A stretch of DNA of 9,900 nucleotides from CAYLNK01 sp964384675 (GTDB lineage Bacteria; Acidobacteriota; Thermoanaerobaculia; UBA5066): positions 1 through 9,900 of the forward strand of contig CAYLNK010000259.1 of NCBI GenBank assembly GCA_964384675.1. The letters are read 5' to 3'. Positions within the stretch are counted from its first letter, which is position 1, and each line of letters opens with the position of its first letter. Shown in pieces: positions 1-5,940 of the stretch. The translations under genes were made by a program, and so were the position numbers. Below the pieces are notes generated by a model. That model was given only the letters and a program-made list of their open reading frames with translations, did not search any database and had not been told where the DNA came from.

Positions 1-30
1 GACCGCGAGCGGAGGTCGATCCTGAGCGAG

Positions 31-1398
31 ATGCTTCTCCGATTGATGACCCAGGGCGTCGCGACGCTCGCCGAGGAGGACGCCTCGCTTCACGCGCTCC
101 TCGAACGCGAGTACCTCCGCCAGACGGAGGTGCTCAGCCTGGTCGCGGCGTCCAGCGTGGTGGACCCTTCGGTCCTCGTCTGCGAGGGGATGGTGCCGGT
201 CAACGTCACCGCCGAGGGCTACCCCGGGGCGCGCTTCCACGCCGGATGCGACGTCATCGACCAGATCGAGCAGCTCGCCATCGACCGGGCCAGGGCCGCG
301 TTCGGGGCGCGCTTCGCGAACGTCCAGCCGCATTCCGCGACCACCGCGAACCAGGTCGTGATCTGCAGCGTCCTCCGACCGGGAGACACCCTTCTGGGGC
401 TCGATCTCTCGTGCGGCGGGCACCTGACGCACGGTGCCGCGCCGTCCCTGTCGGGCCAGTACTTCGACGCCGTCGGCTACGGCGTCACACCGGACGGCAC
501 CATCGACTACGACGAGGTCGAGAGGCTCGCGCGCGAGCGCCGGCCGAAGCTGATCATCTGCGGCACCACCGCGTATCCGCGGGTGATCGACTTCGCCCGC
601 TTCCGCCGGATCGCCGACGGCGTGGGTGCCCTGCTCCTGGCCGACATCACGCACATCGCAGGCCTCGTCGTGGCCGGCCTCCATCCCAGCTCGATCGACC
701 ACGCTCACTTCACGACGACCTGCACGCACAAGCAGCTGTACGGGCCGCGCGGCGGTCTGATCCTGATGGGCCGGGACGCCGGCGCGCCGGCGCCCTCCGG
801 CGACCGCACGCTCTCCGACCTCCTCCAGAAGGGCGTCTTCCCCTTCTTCCAGGGAGCCCCGAACCTGAGCTCGATCGCGGCCAAGGCCGGCGCGCTCGGA
901 CGCCTCGCGCGGCCCGAGTTCCGCGGGCTGATGCGGCGGGTCGTCTCCACGGCGCGGGCCCTGGCCGGCGCCTTCACGGATACGGGCTACACCGTCATCA
1001 CGGGCGGGACCGACAACCACCTCGTGGTGGTGGACGTCCTGGCCAGCGGCCTGACGGGTATCGTCGCGGAGCGGGCGCTCGAAGCGTGCCACATCACCGT
1101 CAACAAGAACCGGATCCCCGGCGACCGCAAGCCCGCCACCGTCACGAGCGGCATACGGATCGGGACGAACGGCCTGGCCGTGCGTGGGCTCGAGGCCGCC
1201 GAGATGCCCCGATGCGTCGAGCTGGTGCACCGCGTGCTCGGGAGCGTCCGGCCTCTGTCGGACCGCGAGTTCGAGCTTCCCGACGGCGTACGGACCTCGG
1301 TGATCGACGACGTGCGCGAGCTCTGCCGCCGTTTCCCCATCCCGTGCTACCCGGCGCCGGCTCCGGAGCGCGAGCCGACCCCCGCCTCGTCCCGGTAG
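31..1398 (+). CDS. Diverged serine hydroxymethyltransferase-like PLP enzyme
   Basis: This is a fold-type I PLP enzyme of the SHMT (GlyA) family, 455 aa against about 417 in E. coli. GlyA itself interconverts serine and glycine using tetrahydrofolate. Visible hallmarks are AEGYPG (61-66), EQLAIDRA, GGHLTHG with H131 in the ring-stacking position, DITHIAG (D205, H208), the Schiff-base lysine K234 in THKQLYGPRGG, and the carboxylate-binding arginine R376 in TSGIRIG. Matched by eye to E. coli, Ser35 is A40, Tyr55 is T60, Tyr64 is F69 and Tyr65 is H70, while Glu57 (E62) and the folate-contacting Asn347 (N360) are kept. PLP chemistry is therefore likely intact but the substrate may differ. The frame is open to the left edge, so the true start could lie upstream; ATG 31 and ATG 46 are both possible and neither has a well-spaced Shine-Dalgarno. 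Its 3' end overlaps the convergent ABC ATPase gene by 52 bp. The glycan-locus setting suggests a specialised role rather than housekeeping GlyA, which is inference. Confidence 0.85.
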   Translation: MLLRLMTQGVATLAEEDASLHALLEREYLRQTEVLSLVAASSVVDPSVLVCEGMVPVNVTAEGYPGARFHAGCDVIDQIEQLAIDRARAAFGARFANVQPHSATTANQVVICSVLRPGDTLLGLDLSCGGHLTHGAAPSLSGQYFDAVGYGVTPDGTIDYDEVERLARERRPKLIICGTTAYPRVIDFARFRRIADGVGALLLADITHIAGLVVAGLHPSSIDHAHFTTTCTHKQLYGPRGGLILMGRDAGAPAPSGDRTLSDLLQKGVFPFFQGAPNLSSIAAKAGALGRLARPEFRGLMRRVVSTARALAGAFTDTGYTVITGGTDNHLVVVDVLASGLTGIVAERALEACHITVNKNRIPGDRKPATVTSGIRIGTNGLAVRGLEAAEMPRCVELVHRVLGSVRPLSDREFELPDGVRTSVIDDVRELCRRFPIPCYPAPAPEREPTPASSR

Positions 1399-2120
1399 CG
1401 CGCGACCACCTGGCCCACCGGACCGTGGACGACGAGCCGCCCGTCGCGGAGGTACACCGCCTCGTCGCAGACGCGCCCCAGGTGGGCGAGGTCGTGCGAG
1501 GCGTACAGCACCGTCTGGTCGGGGCGGCGCGCGGCCGAGAGGAGCCCCTCGGCCTTCGCCGTGAAGCGGGCATCGCTCCCCGAGAGGCATTCGTCGAAGA
1601 GGAAGATCTCGGCCTTCCGCAGCAGCATCGCCTCGAGCAGCACCGAGAAGAAGAGCCTCTGCTGCATCCCGAGGGAGAGCCGCTCCAGCGGCGTGGCCGC
1701 GTCCTCGGTCAGCTCGGCACGCTCCAGCACGGGCGCGACGGCGGCGCGTCCCTCCGCGCCGGTCATCCCGGCGATGGCGGAGAAGAGGAGGACGTTGTCA
1801 CGTACCGAGAGCGTCGGGGAGCCTCCGGCGCCGGGGAGAAGGAAGCAGGCGACGCGGCCGGAGACGAGACACTTCCCTTCACTCGGCTCGAAGGTCCCGG
1901 CCACGACGCGCAGAAGCGTGGTCTTCCCGGCACCGTTGGGTCCGATCAGGCCGACCGTCCCGCCACGCGGCAGCTCGAGGTCGATCCGATCGAGGGCGGT
2001 GACCAGGTTCCGCTGCCGGGCGACGAGACCCGGGAGGACGCGATACAGCGGGCGGCGCCGGCGCCGCTTCCCCATGCGGAATCGTTTGGTCAGCCCAGAG
2101 AGAGCGACGGCGACGCTCAA
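1347..2120 (-). CDS. Polysaccharide ABC exporter ATP-binding protein (Wzt/KpsT/TagH type)
   Basis: This is a 257-aa nucleotide-binding subunit that should power export of a lipid-linked glycan together with the permease encoded just upstream. Walker A is GPNGAGKT (60-67), the signature is the degenerate LSLGM (148-152), Walker B is EIFLFDE (171-177), and the H-loop is SHD (208-210). The region PGAGGSPTLSVRDN (96-109) corresponds to the ELGAGF...ELTGREN block of Wzt-like proteins, but its usual glutamate is missing. Length matches KpsT/TagH-type ATPases. There is no C-terminal carbohydrate-binding domain as in Wzt proteins of about 430 aa, so glycan-end recognition by this subunit is not expected. 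The start is TTG at 2120, overlapping the permease stop as TTGA, with GGAG at 2126-2129 five bases upstream. An internal ATG at 2075 would delete the conserved LSGLTKRF N-terminus. An Arg-rich patch lies at residues 18-23. Confidence 0.93.
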   Translation of the reverse strand: MSVAVALSGLTKRFRMGKRRRRRPLYRVLPGLVARQRNLVTALDRIDLELPRGGTVGLIGPNGAGKTTLLRVVAGTFEPSEGKCLVSGRVACFLLPGAGGSPTLSVRDNVLLFSAIAGMTGAEGRAAVAPVLERAELTEDAATPLERLSLGMQQRLFFSVLLEAMLLRKAEIFLFDECLSGSDARFTAKAEGLLSAARRPDQTVLYASHDLAHLGRVCDEAVYLRDGRLVVHGPVGQVVARYRDEAGVGSRSGAGAG

Positions 2121-2950
2121 ACGTGCTCCGGGATCCGGGCCGTGAGCCGCTGGAAGACCAGGGCCCCGAGCGCCAGCACGGCCAGCGAGCCGCCCCCTGC
2201 CGCGACGAACGACCACGGCTCGGGGACCTGTCCGACCACCATGACGCGTGTGCTCAGGTCCACCACGCGAGCCAGCGGGTTGAGCCCGATCAGCTGCTGC
2301 ATCCATCCTTCGCGCACCATCTTCATGGTGTAGAAGATCGGCGTGACGAAGAAGAGCAGCCGCATCCCCACGCCCCAGAGGTAGACGAGGTCGGGCAGGA
2401 ACACGACGGTCGCGCCGAGCGCGAGGGACACGCCCACCGTGAACGCCAGGTGGATCACGAGAACGAGCGGGAAGAGCGCCGCCGTCAGCGGGAGGCCGCC
2501 CCGTACCAGGGCCACCAGCCCCACGACGACCCCCAGGCCGATCAGGTAGCTCAGCGCCTCGACTCCCACCGCGCGGAGCACCAGCACCTCCCGCCGGATG
2601 TTGGAGTTGAGGATCAGGTTGCGGCCGTTCAGGACGGACTGGGCCGCCTGCGTGGTGGCCTGGCTGAAGAAGTTGAACTGCATGACGCCGAGGAGGATGA
2701 AGAGGGGATAGTGCGGGACGTCCCGCACCCGCATCACGCGCGAGAAGACCCCGTACAGGACGAGCGTCGTGAGCAGCGGGTTCAGCAGGTGCCACACCAC
2801 ACCGAGGATGGAGCTCTTGTCCCGCGAGACGAAGGCGCAGCGAGTCGCCTGGAAGAGCAGGTTGAGGTTCTCCCGCGCCCAGAGCGGCCTTTCGAACGTG
2901 GCCGGAGGGGCGAGCGGGGGGGCGGCGGACTCAGTCGTCGACGTGGTCAT
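2117..2950 (-). CDS. Polysaccharide ABC-2 type permease (Wzm/KpsM/TagG type)
   Basis: This is the inner-membrane permease of a glycan exporter, 277 aa from ATG 2950. It has a cytoplasmic N-terminus, then the family block ILGVVWHLLNPLLTTLVLYG leading into the first membrane span, and about six hydrophobic segments in all. The conserved cytoplasmic-loop motif NSNIRREVLVLRAV, the TPIFYTM segment and LNPLARVVD near the last periplasmic loop all match ABC-2 polysaccharide permeases. ATG 2950 is preferred because AGGTGA (2961-2956) lies five bases upstream. A GTG at 2959 would add three residues but has no Shine-Dalgarno of its own. The ATPase gene follows with a TTGA overlap, indicating a two-gene coupled unit. 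Residues 13-14 are encoded within a run of seven C on the sense strand (2916-2922). Confidence 0.93.
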   Translation of the reverse strand: MTTSTTESAAPPLAPPATFERPLWARENLNLLFQATRCAFVSRDKSSILGVVWHLLNPLLTTLVLYGVFSRVMRVRDVPHYPLFILLGVMQFNFFSQATTQAAQSVLNGRNLILNSNIRREVLVLRAVGVEALSYLIGLGVVVGLVALVRGGLPLTAALFPLVLVIHLAFTVGVSLALGATVVFLPDLVYLWGVGMRLLFFVTPIFYTMKMVREGWMQQLIGLNPLARVVDLSTRVMVVGQVPEPWSFVAAGGGSLAVLALGALVFQRLTARIPEHV

Positions 2951-2954
2951 CGTG

Positions 2955-2961
2955 CTCACCT
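2955..2961 (-). promoter_or_regulatory. Shine-Dalgarno that decides the permease start
   Basis: On the minus strand AGGTGAG (2961 down to 2955) sits four to five bases before ATG 2950. It covers the competing GTG at 2959, so initiation at the ATG is favoured. Confidence 0.6.
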
Positions 2962-3023
2962 GGGGGATCCGGTCTCGTACCAGCGGATGAACCGGCCCGC
3001 GATGATCGCCCGAATGAAGAGGA

Positions 3024-3030
3024 ACTGATA
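3024..3030 (-). promoter_or_regulatory. Possible -10 element for the exporter genes
   Basis: The minus strand reads TATCAGT here, about 75 bases upstream of the permease ATG, in a local A+T-richer patch of otherwise very GC-rich DNA. No good -35 hexamer is visible; a dyad occupies that position. This call rests on resemblance only. Confidence 0.25.
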
Positions 3031-3031
3031 G

Positions 3032-3053
3032 GCACCGGGTCGAGGACCGGTGC
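3032..3053 (+). promoter_or_regulatory. Inverted repeat, candidate operator between divergent genes
   Basis: GCACCGG (3032-3038) and CCGGTGC (3047-3053) form a perfect 7-bp dyad with an 8-base spacer. It lies between the putative -10 elements of the leftward exporter genes (3024-3030) and the rightward methyltransferase (3073-3078), in the -35 region of both. It could be a regulator site serving both directions, or a chance hairpin in GC-rich DNA. Confidence 0.35.
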
Positions 3054-3056
3054 GGC

Positions 3057-3119
3057 GCCGCTCGCCGTCGCCTATTCTCGGCACCGTGGGGATCGGGAGG
3101 AGCGTGGATAGAGGATGAG
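3057..3119 (+). promoter_or_regulatory. Repeated promoter/leader element, copy A
   Basis: This stretch closely resembles 3953-4013 upstream of the epimerase. Both begin with the 13-mer GCCGCTCGCCGTC, then have TATTCTCGGC (here) or TATCCTCGGC (copy B), a likely -10 element. Both end in a block with AGGAGCG and GAGGATGAG, where 21 of 24 bases match (3096-3119 against 3990-4013). In copy B the ATG of that last block starts the epimerase. In copy A the equivalent ATG (3115) opens only a 30-codon frame ending at 3207. Confidence 0.5.
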
Positions 3120-3134
3120 AAGGAGTCGGAGCCG

Positions 3135-3914
3135 GTGGCCGGTCACCAAGGGGTCGGCCCCTTACGGCCGCGCGCCATGCGCTCCTCATGGGGACGGAGC
3201 GACGTGAGCGCCCCGCCCCTCGACGCCAAGACGCACGTCTACCGGTCGGGCGGTGAGGGGAGCATCCCTGGGGAGAGGGCCATCGTCTCGGCCCTGGGTC
3301 GGGGTCTGCTCGCCCTCGACGTCGGCTGCGGGGCGAGCGGGCGCAGCACGCGGATGCTGCGCTCGCTGGGCGCCAACGTCTTTCCCTGCGACATCAATCT
3401 CGAAGCCCTTCAGGAGCTCAGCCGGGGGGCGCCAGACCTCGGCGCTGGGCGCCTGATTGCGGCCGACATGCTGGACTTGCCGTTCCCCGCCGGGACATTC
3501 GACCTCGCGCTCGTCGCAAAGTGCGGGCTCGACTACATCGCGGCGGAATCTCGCGTGGCCGCTCTCGTCGAGCTGGAGAGGGTCGTGCGTCCGGGAGGGC
3601 ACCTGGTGTTCTCCTCGCTGAATACCGTGGGCGTCCTGCTGTCGCCCCGTGGACTCCGGAGCGCGCGCTACTGGAAATGGCGGCTCCGGTACCTGACCTC
3701 GGGCTCCTTCGCGCGCGGGAGGCTCGTCGACATCAACGGGCTGGACATGGCCCATGCCCTGCCCCGCCGCGTGATCGAGCAGGTGACCCGGAACACGGCA
3801 TTCCGACTGGAGTTCGCGACGGACCGCCTGGCCTGGACCCGGAACCTCTGGCTGCTGACGTGTTTCTCGGACTGGCCCTACTATCTCTTCGTGAAGGCGC
3901 CGGCAAGGGCCTGA
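3135..3914 (+). CDS. SAM-dependent class I methyltransferase
   Basis: This is a Rossmann-fold methyltransferase, 259 aa from GTG 3135. SAM-binding motif I is LDVGCGASGR (61-70), the acidic end of strand 2 is FPCDIN (83-88), motif II is AADMLDLPFPAGTFDLAL (109-126), and post-motif region VVRPGGHLVFS (150-160) is typical of methyltransferases acting on small molecules or sugars. The C-terminal part has a distinct aromatic-rich segment (FSDWPYYLFVK). The substrate is not evident; context suggests O-methylation of a sugar or glycan. The start is uncertain. GTG 3135 has AAGGAG (3120-3125) nine bases upstream, while GTG 3204 has GGAG (3196-3199) four bases upstream and would remove 23 poorly structured residues, giving 236 aa. 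The gene diverges from the exporter and is followed, 94 bp later, by the epimerase under a copy of the same upstream element. Confidence 0.85.
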   Translation: MAGHQGVGPLRPRAMRSSWGRSDVSAPPLDAKTHVYRSGGEGSIPGERAIVSALGRGLLALDVGCGASGRSTRMLRSLGANVFPCDINLEALQELSRGAPDLGAGRLIAADMLDLPFPAGTFDLALVAKCGLDYIAAESRVAALVELERVVRPGGHLVFSSLNTVGVLLSPRGLRSARYWKWRLRYLTSGSFARGRLVDINGLDMAHALPRRVIEQVTRNTAFRLEFATDRLAWTRNLWLLTCFSDWPYYLFVKAPARA

Positions 3915-3952
3915 CCAGGGAGAGGCGCGACGGTCGTCAGCCGCGGGAGAGG

Positions 3953-4013
3953 GCCGCTCGCCGTCTATCCTCGGCCCTGGGCACGAAGGGAAGGAGCGAG
4001 GATCGAGGATGAG
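3953..4013 (+). promoter_or_regulatory. Repeated promoter/leader element, copy B
   Basis: This second copy of the element at 3057-3119 contains TATCCT (3966-3971) as a likely -10, AAGGAG (3991-3996) as the ribosome binding site twelve bases before ATG 4009, and the shared GAGGATGAG start context. It argues that the epimerase has its own promoter although it follows the methyltransferase closely. Confidence 0.5.
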
Positions 4014-5028
4014 CTGGACCGAGAAGCGGGTGCTGGTGACGGGCGGGGCGTCGTTCATCGGGTCGCACCTGGTCGACCTCCTCGTCGCCCGTGGCGCGAG
4101 CGGGATCCGCGTGGTGGACGACCTGTCGAGCGGCAAGGTCGAGAACATCCGCGCGCACGTGGAGGCCGGCCGGGTCGAGCTCGTGACGGCCGATCTTCTT
4201 CAGCCCGGCGTCGCCCAGGCGGCCGTGGCCGGACGGGACGTGGTTTTCCACCTCGCGGCCATTCACGGCGGCCGCGGCTTCGTCGACCTGCATCAGGCCG
4301 CCTGCGCCCAGAACCTCGCGCTGGACGGCCTCCTCGTCAAGGCAGCGTACGAGGCCGGTGTCGACCGTTTCGTCTTCGCGTCGTCGGGCTGCGTCTACCC
4401 GAACCACCTGCAGGGTGACGTCCGCGAGGAGCTGTACCTGACCGAGGAGATGGTCGGGCCGCCGTACGACGCCGACAACATGTACGGCTGGGCGAAGCTC
4501 ATGACCGAGCTCACGCTGAAGGCGTACCACCGCGACTTCGGGTTCAAGTCGGCCTCCTGCCGCTTCTTTACCGTCTACGGCGAGCGCGGGGTCGAGAACC
4601 ACGCCGTGATCGCCATGATCGCGCGTGCGTTCGTACGTCAGGACCCGTTCGAGGTCTGGGGCGACGGCACGCAGGTCCGGAACTGGACCCATGTCTCGGA
4701 CATCGTCCGAGGCATGGTCCTGTCCGCGGAACGGATCGAGGACGGCACGGCCGTGAATCTCGGTACCGAGGAGCGTACGCGCGTGATCGACGCGGTGAAC
4801 GAGGTGCTCCGCATCACCGGTCACGAGGCCCCGATCCGCTTCCTCCCGGCGATGCCGACCGGACCATTGAACCGGGTCGCGTCCAACCGCCTCGCGCGCG
4901 AGCTCCTCGGCTGGGAACCCGAGGTTCGCTTCCTGGACGGGCTCCGAAAGACCGTCGACTGGTACGTCGCGACGCACGAACGGGACGCCGTCGAGACGCG
5001 CCTCGCGGAGAAGCTGACCGAGCGGTAG
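4009..5028 (+). CDS. NAD-dependent sugar-nucleotide epimerase/dehydratase (extended SDR, GDP-mannose 3,5-epimerase-like)
   Basis: This is an extended short-chain dehydrogenase of 339 aa, expected to act on a nucleotide sugar in the cytoplasm. The dinucleotide-binding motif is TGGASFIG (11-18), with Ser in place of the middle glycine, followed by VVDDLSSG. The active site has S125, S126, C128 in SSGCVYP and the catalytic pair Y159/K163 in YGWAK. HLAAIHGGRGF and RFFTVYGERG are also family blocks. The cysteine in SSGCVYP and the GGRGF loop resemble GDP-mannose 3,5-epimerase (SSACIYP, GGMGF), whose cysteine acts as an acid/base residue. The lysine used as partner in that enzyme is not obvious here; N197/H198 occupy the area. 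A 3,5-epimerase, a C-5 epimerase or a related reductase/epimerase are all possible. The start has AAGGAG at suitable spacing. The gene converges on a sulfotransferase with only nine bases between stops and no visible terminator. Confidence 0.88.
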   Translation: MSWTEKRVLVTGGASFIGSHLVDLLVARGASGIRVVDDLSSGKVENIRAHVEAGRVELVTADLLQPGVAQAAVAGRDVVFHLAAIHGGRGFVDLHQAACAQNLALDGLLVKAAYEAGVDRFVFASSGCVYPNHLQGDVREELYLTEEMVGPPYDADNMYGWAKLMTELTLKAYHRDFGFKSASCRFFTVYGERGVENHAVIAMIARAFVRQDPFEVWGDGTQVRNWTHVSDIVRGMVLSAERIEDGTAVNLGTEERTRVIDAVNEVLRITGHEAPIRFLPAMPTGPLNRVASNRLARELLGWEPEVRFLDGLRKTVDWYVATHERDAVETRLAEKLTER

Positions 5029-5037
5029 TCCTCGGGG

Positions 5038-5847
5038 TCAGGTGTAGCCGAGCCGGCGGAGGGTCGGCCCCGCCGTGCGCTCGAAGACCTCGAGGACGTC
5101 GGGGGGAAGCTCGTCGACGTGGCTGCCCACGACTCCGCGCCGCATGAAGGGCCGGTCGGGGCTCCGGCGAGGGCGGCCGCGGCCCCAATCGCGCCGTCCC
5201 AGCCCCTCGCGCTGCTCCTTGTCCCGCATCTTCTCGAAGGTCGCCTGCGCAACCGCACGCTCGATCTGCTCGGGCGTGCGCTCGATCCCGACGAACTCGC
5301 AGAGGCGCGCGAGCTGCCCGGGCGTGTCCCGGCGCAGGTCCTCGTAGCGGACGACGAGGAGCCTCGCGCCGAATGGGTTGTCCAGCCAGCGCTCCGTATG
5401 CAGGTGCCAGCGGAAGTCGGGCGTGGGCGAATAGCGGCCCTCCACGACGGCCCGGAGGTCGGTCGCCAGCCCACGGCGCTCGCGTACGCCGACCAGGTGA
5501 TGGAAGTACGACACCATGACGTCCCTGCCGTCCCGCACCAGATACACCACGCGGCGGTAGTCGGGCCTCGGCAGGTCGTGGGACTTGAAGAACATCGGTG
5601 TCGTCCACCGCCGGTAGTAGGGCCACGCGTCGGCCGGCACCAGGTTCCAGACGAGGCGGTACGGTGCGCGCTCGAGGTCCACCCCGTAGACGGCTCCCGC
5701 CACGAGGACCTGGACCCAGTTGTGACCCGATTTCGGGAACCCGACGATGTGGACGTCCTCGGGGTCGTGCTCGTCGTTGGGGACGAGGTCGGTGAGCCGG
5801 CGGATCCACGCGTCTCTCAGGCGACGGAGCGGGCCTTTCGACGGCAT
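5038..5847 (-). CDS. PAPS-dependent sulfotransferase (Sulfotransfer_1-like)
   Basis: This 269-aa enzyme should transfer sulfate from PAPS to a hydroxyl group, probably on a sugar. The 5'-phosphosulfate loop is FPKSGHNW (37-44, K39), close to the canonical FPKSGTTW. FFKSHD (86-91) carries the candidate catalytic histidine H90 and K88. The 3'-phosphate site is VVYLVRDGRDVMVSY (100-114) with R105 and S113 at the usual eight-residue spacing. Near the C-terminus FMRRGVVG (234-241) matches the RKGxxG element that clamps the nucleotide. All key residues are present, so it should be active. No signal peptide is seen, consistent with cytoplasmic action. ATG 5847 is chosen because the open frame upstream of it is non-homologous antisense of the next gene and because a -10-like TACAGT lies seven bases before it. 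Sulfotransfer_1-type enzymes also act on non-sugar acceptors, so the acceptor is open. Confidence 0.93.
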   Translation of the reverse strand: MPSKGPLRRLRDAWIRRLTDLVPNDEHDPEDVHIVGFPKSGHNWVQVLVAGAVYGVDLERAPYRLVWNLVPADAWPYYRRWTTPMFFKSHDLPRPDYRRVVYLVRDGRDVMVSYFHHLVGVRERRGLATDLRAVVEGRYSPTPDFRWHLHTERWLDNPFGARLLVVRYEDLRRDTPGQLARLCEFVGIERTPEQIERAVAQATFEKMRDKEQREGLGRRDWGRGRPRRSPDRPFMRRGVVGSHVDELPPDVLEVFERTAGPTLRRLGYT

Positions 5848-5854
5848 CGAGTCG

Positions 5855-5880
5855 ACTGTAGCATCGCCCTCGGTGGCGAT
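5855..5880 (-). promoter_or_regulatory. Putative leaderless promoter and dyad for the first sulfotransferase
   Basis: On the minus strand TACAGT (5860-5855) is followed by seven bases and then ATG 5847. This is the spacing expected for a -10 element with transcription starting at or next to the start codon. No Shine-Dalgarno is seen for this ATG. Directly upstream, ATCGCC (5863-5868) and GGCGAT (5875-5880) form a 6-bp dyad with a six-base spacer, a possible operator. No convincing -35 box is visible. Confidence 0.4.
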
Positions 5881-5940
5881 CGAGAAGGACGGATCCTCGG
5901 AGCCTGGAGGCGTCGTCCCGCGGCCCGGGGGCGCTGCCGC

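Noticed and set aside
246..2333. A 695-codon open frame on the + strand
   Set aside because: It is an out-of-frame reading of the SHMT-like gene followed by antisense of the ABC ATPase and permease genes. The product is Arg/Pro/Gly-rich with no domain-like content, a usual artefact of high-GC DNA.
2956..3189. Minus-strand 77-codon frame ending in a GTGA overlap with the permease GTG at 2959, with a hydrophobic-basic end (AYQFLFIRAIIAGRFIRWY)
   Set aside because: The last 25 residues look peptide-like, but the first two thirds are antisense to the methyltransferase start and its promoter element. There is no supported start codon, and the permease most likely begins at ATG 2950.
3915..3980. 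CCAGGG (3915-3920) and CCCTGG (3975-3980) as a terminator stem after the methyltransferase
   Set aside because: A 54-base loop and no following T-run make a terminator unlikely.
5119..5940. N-terminal extension of the glycosyltransferase frame
   Set aside because: This part is antisense to the first sulfotransferase. The GT4 family start MRILHVN begins at TTG 5941.
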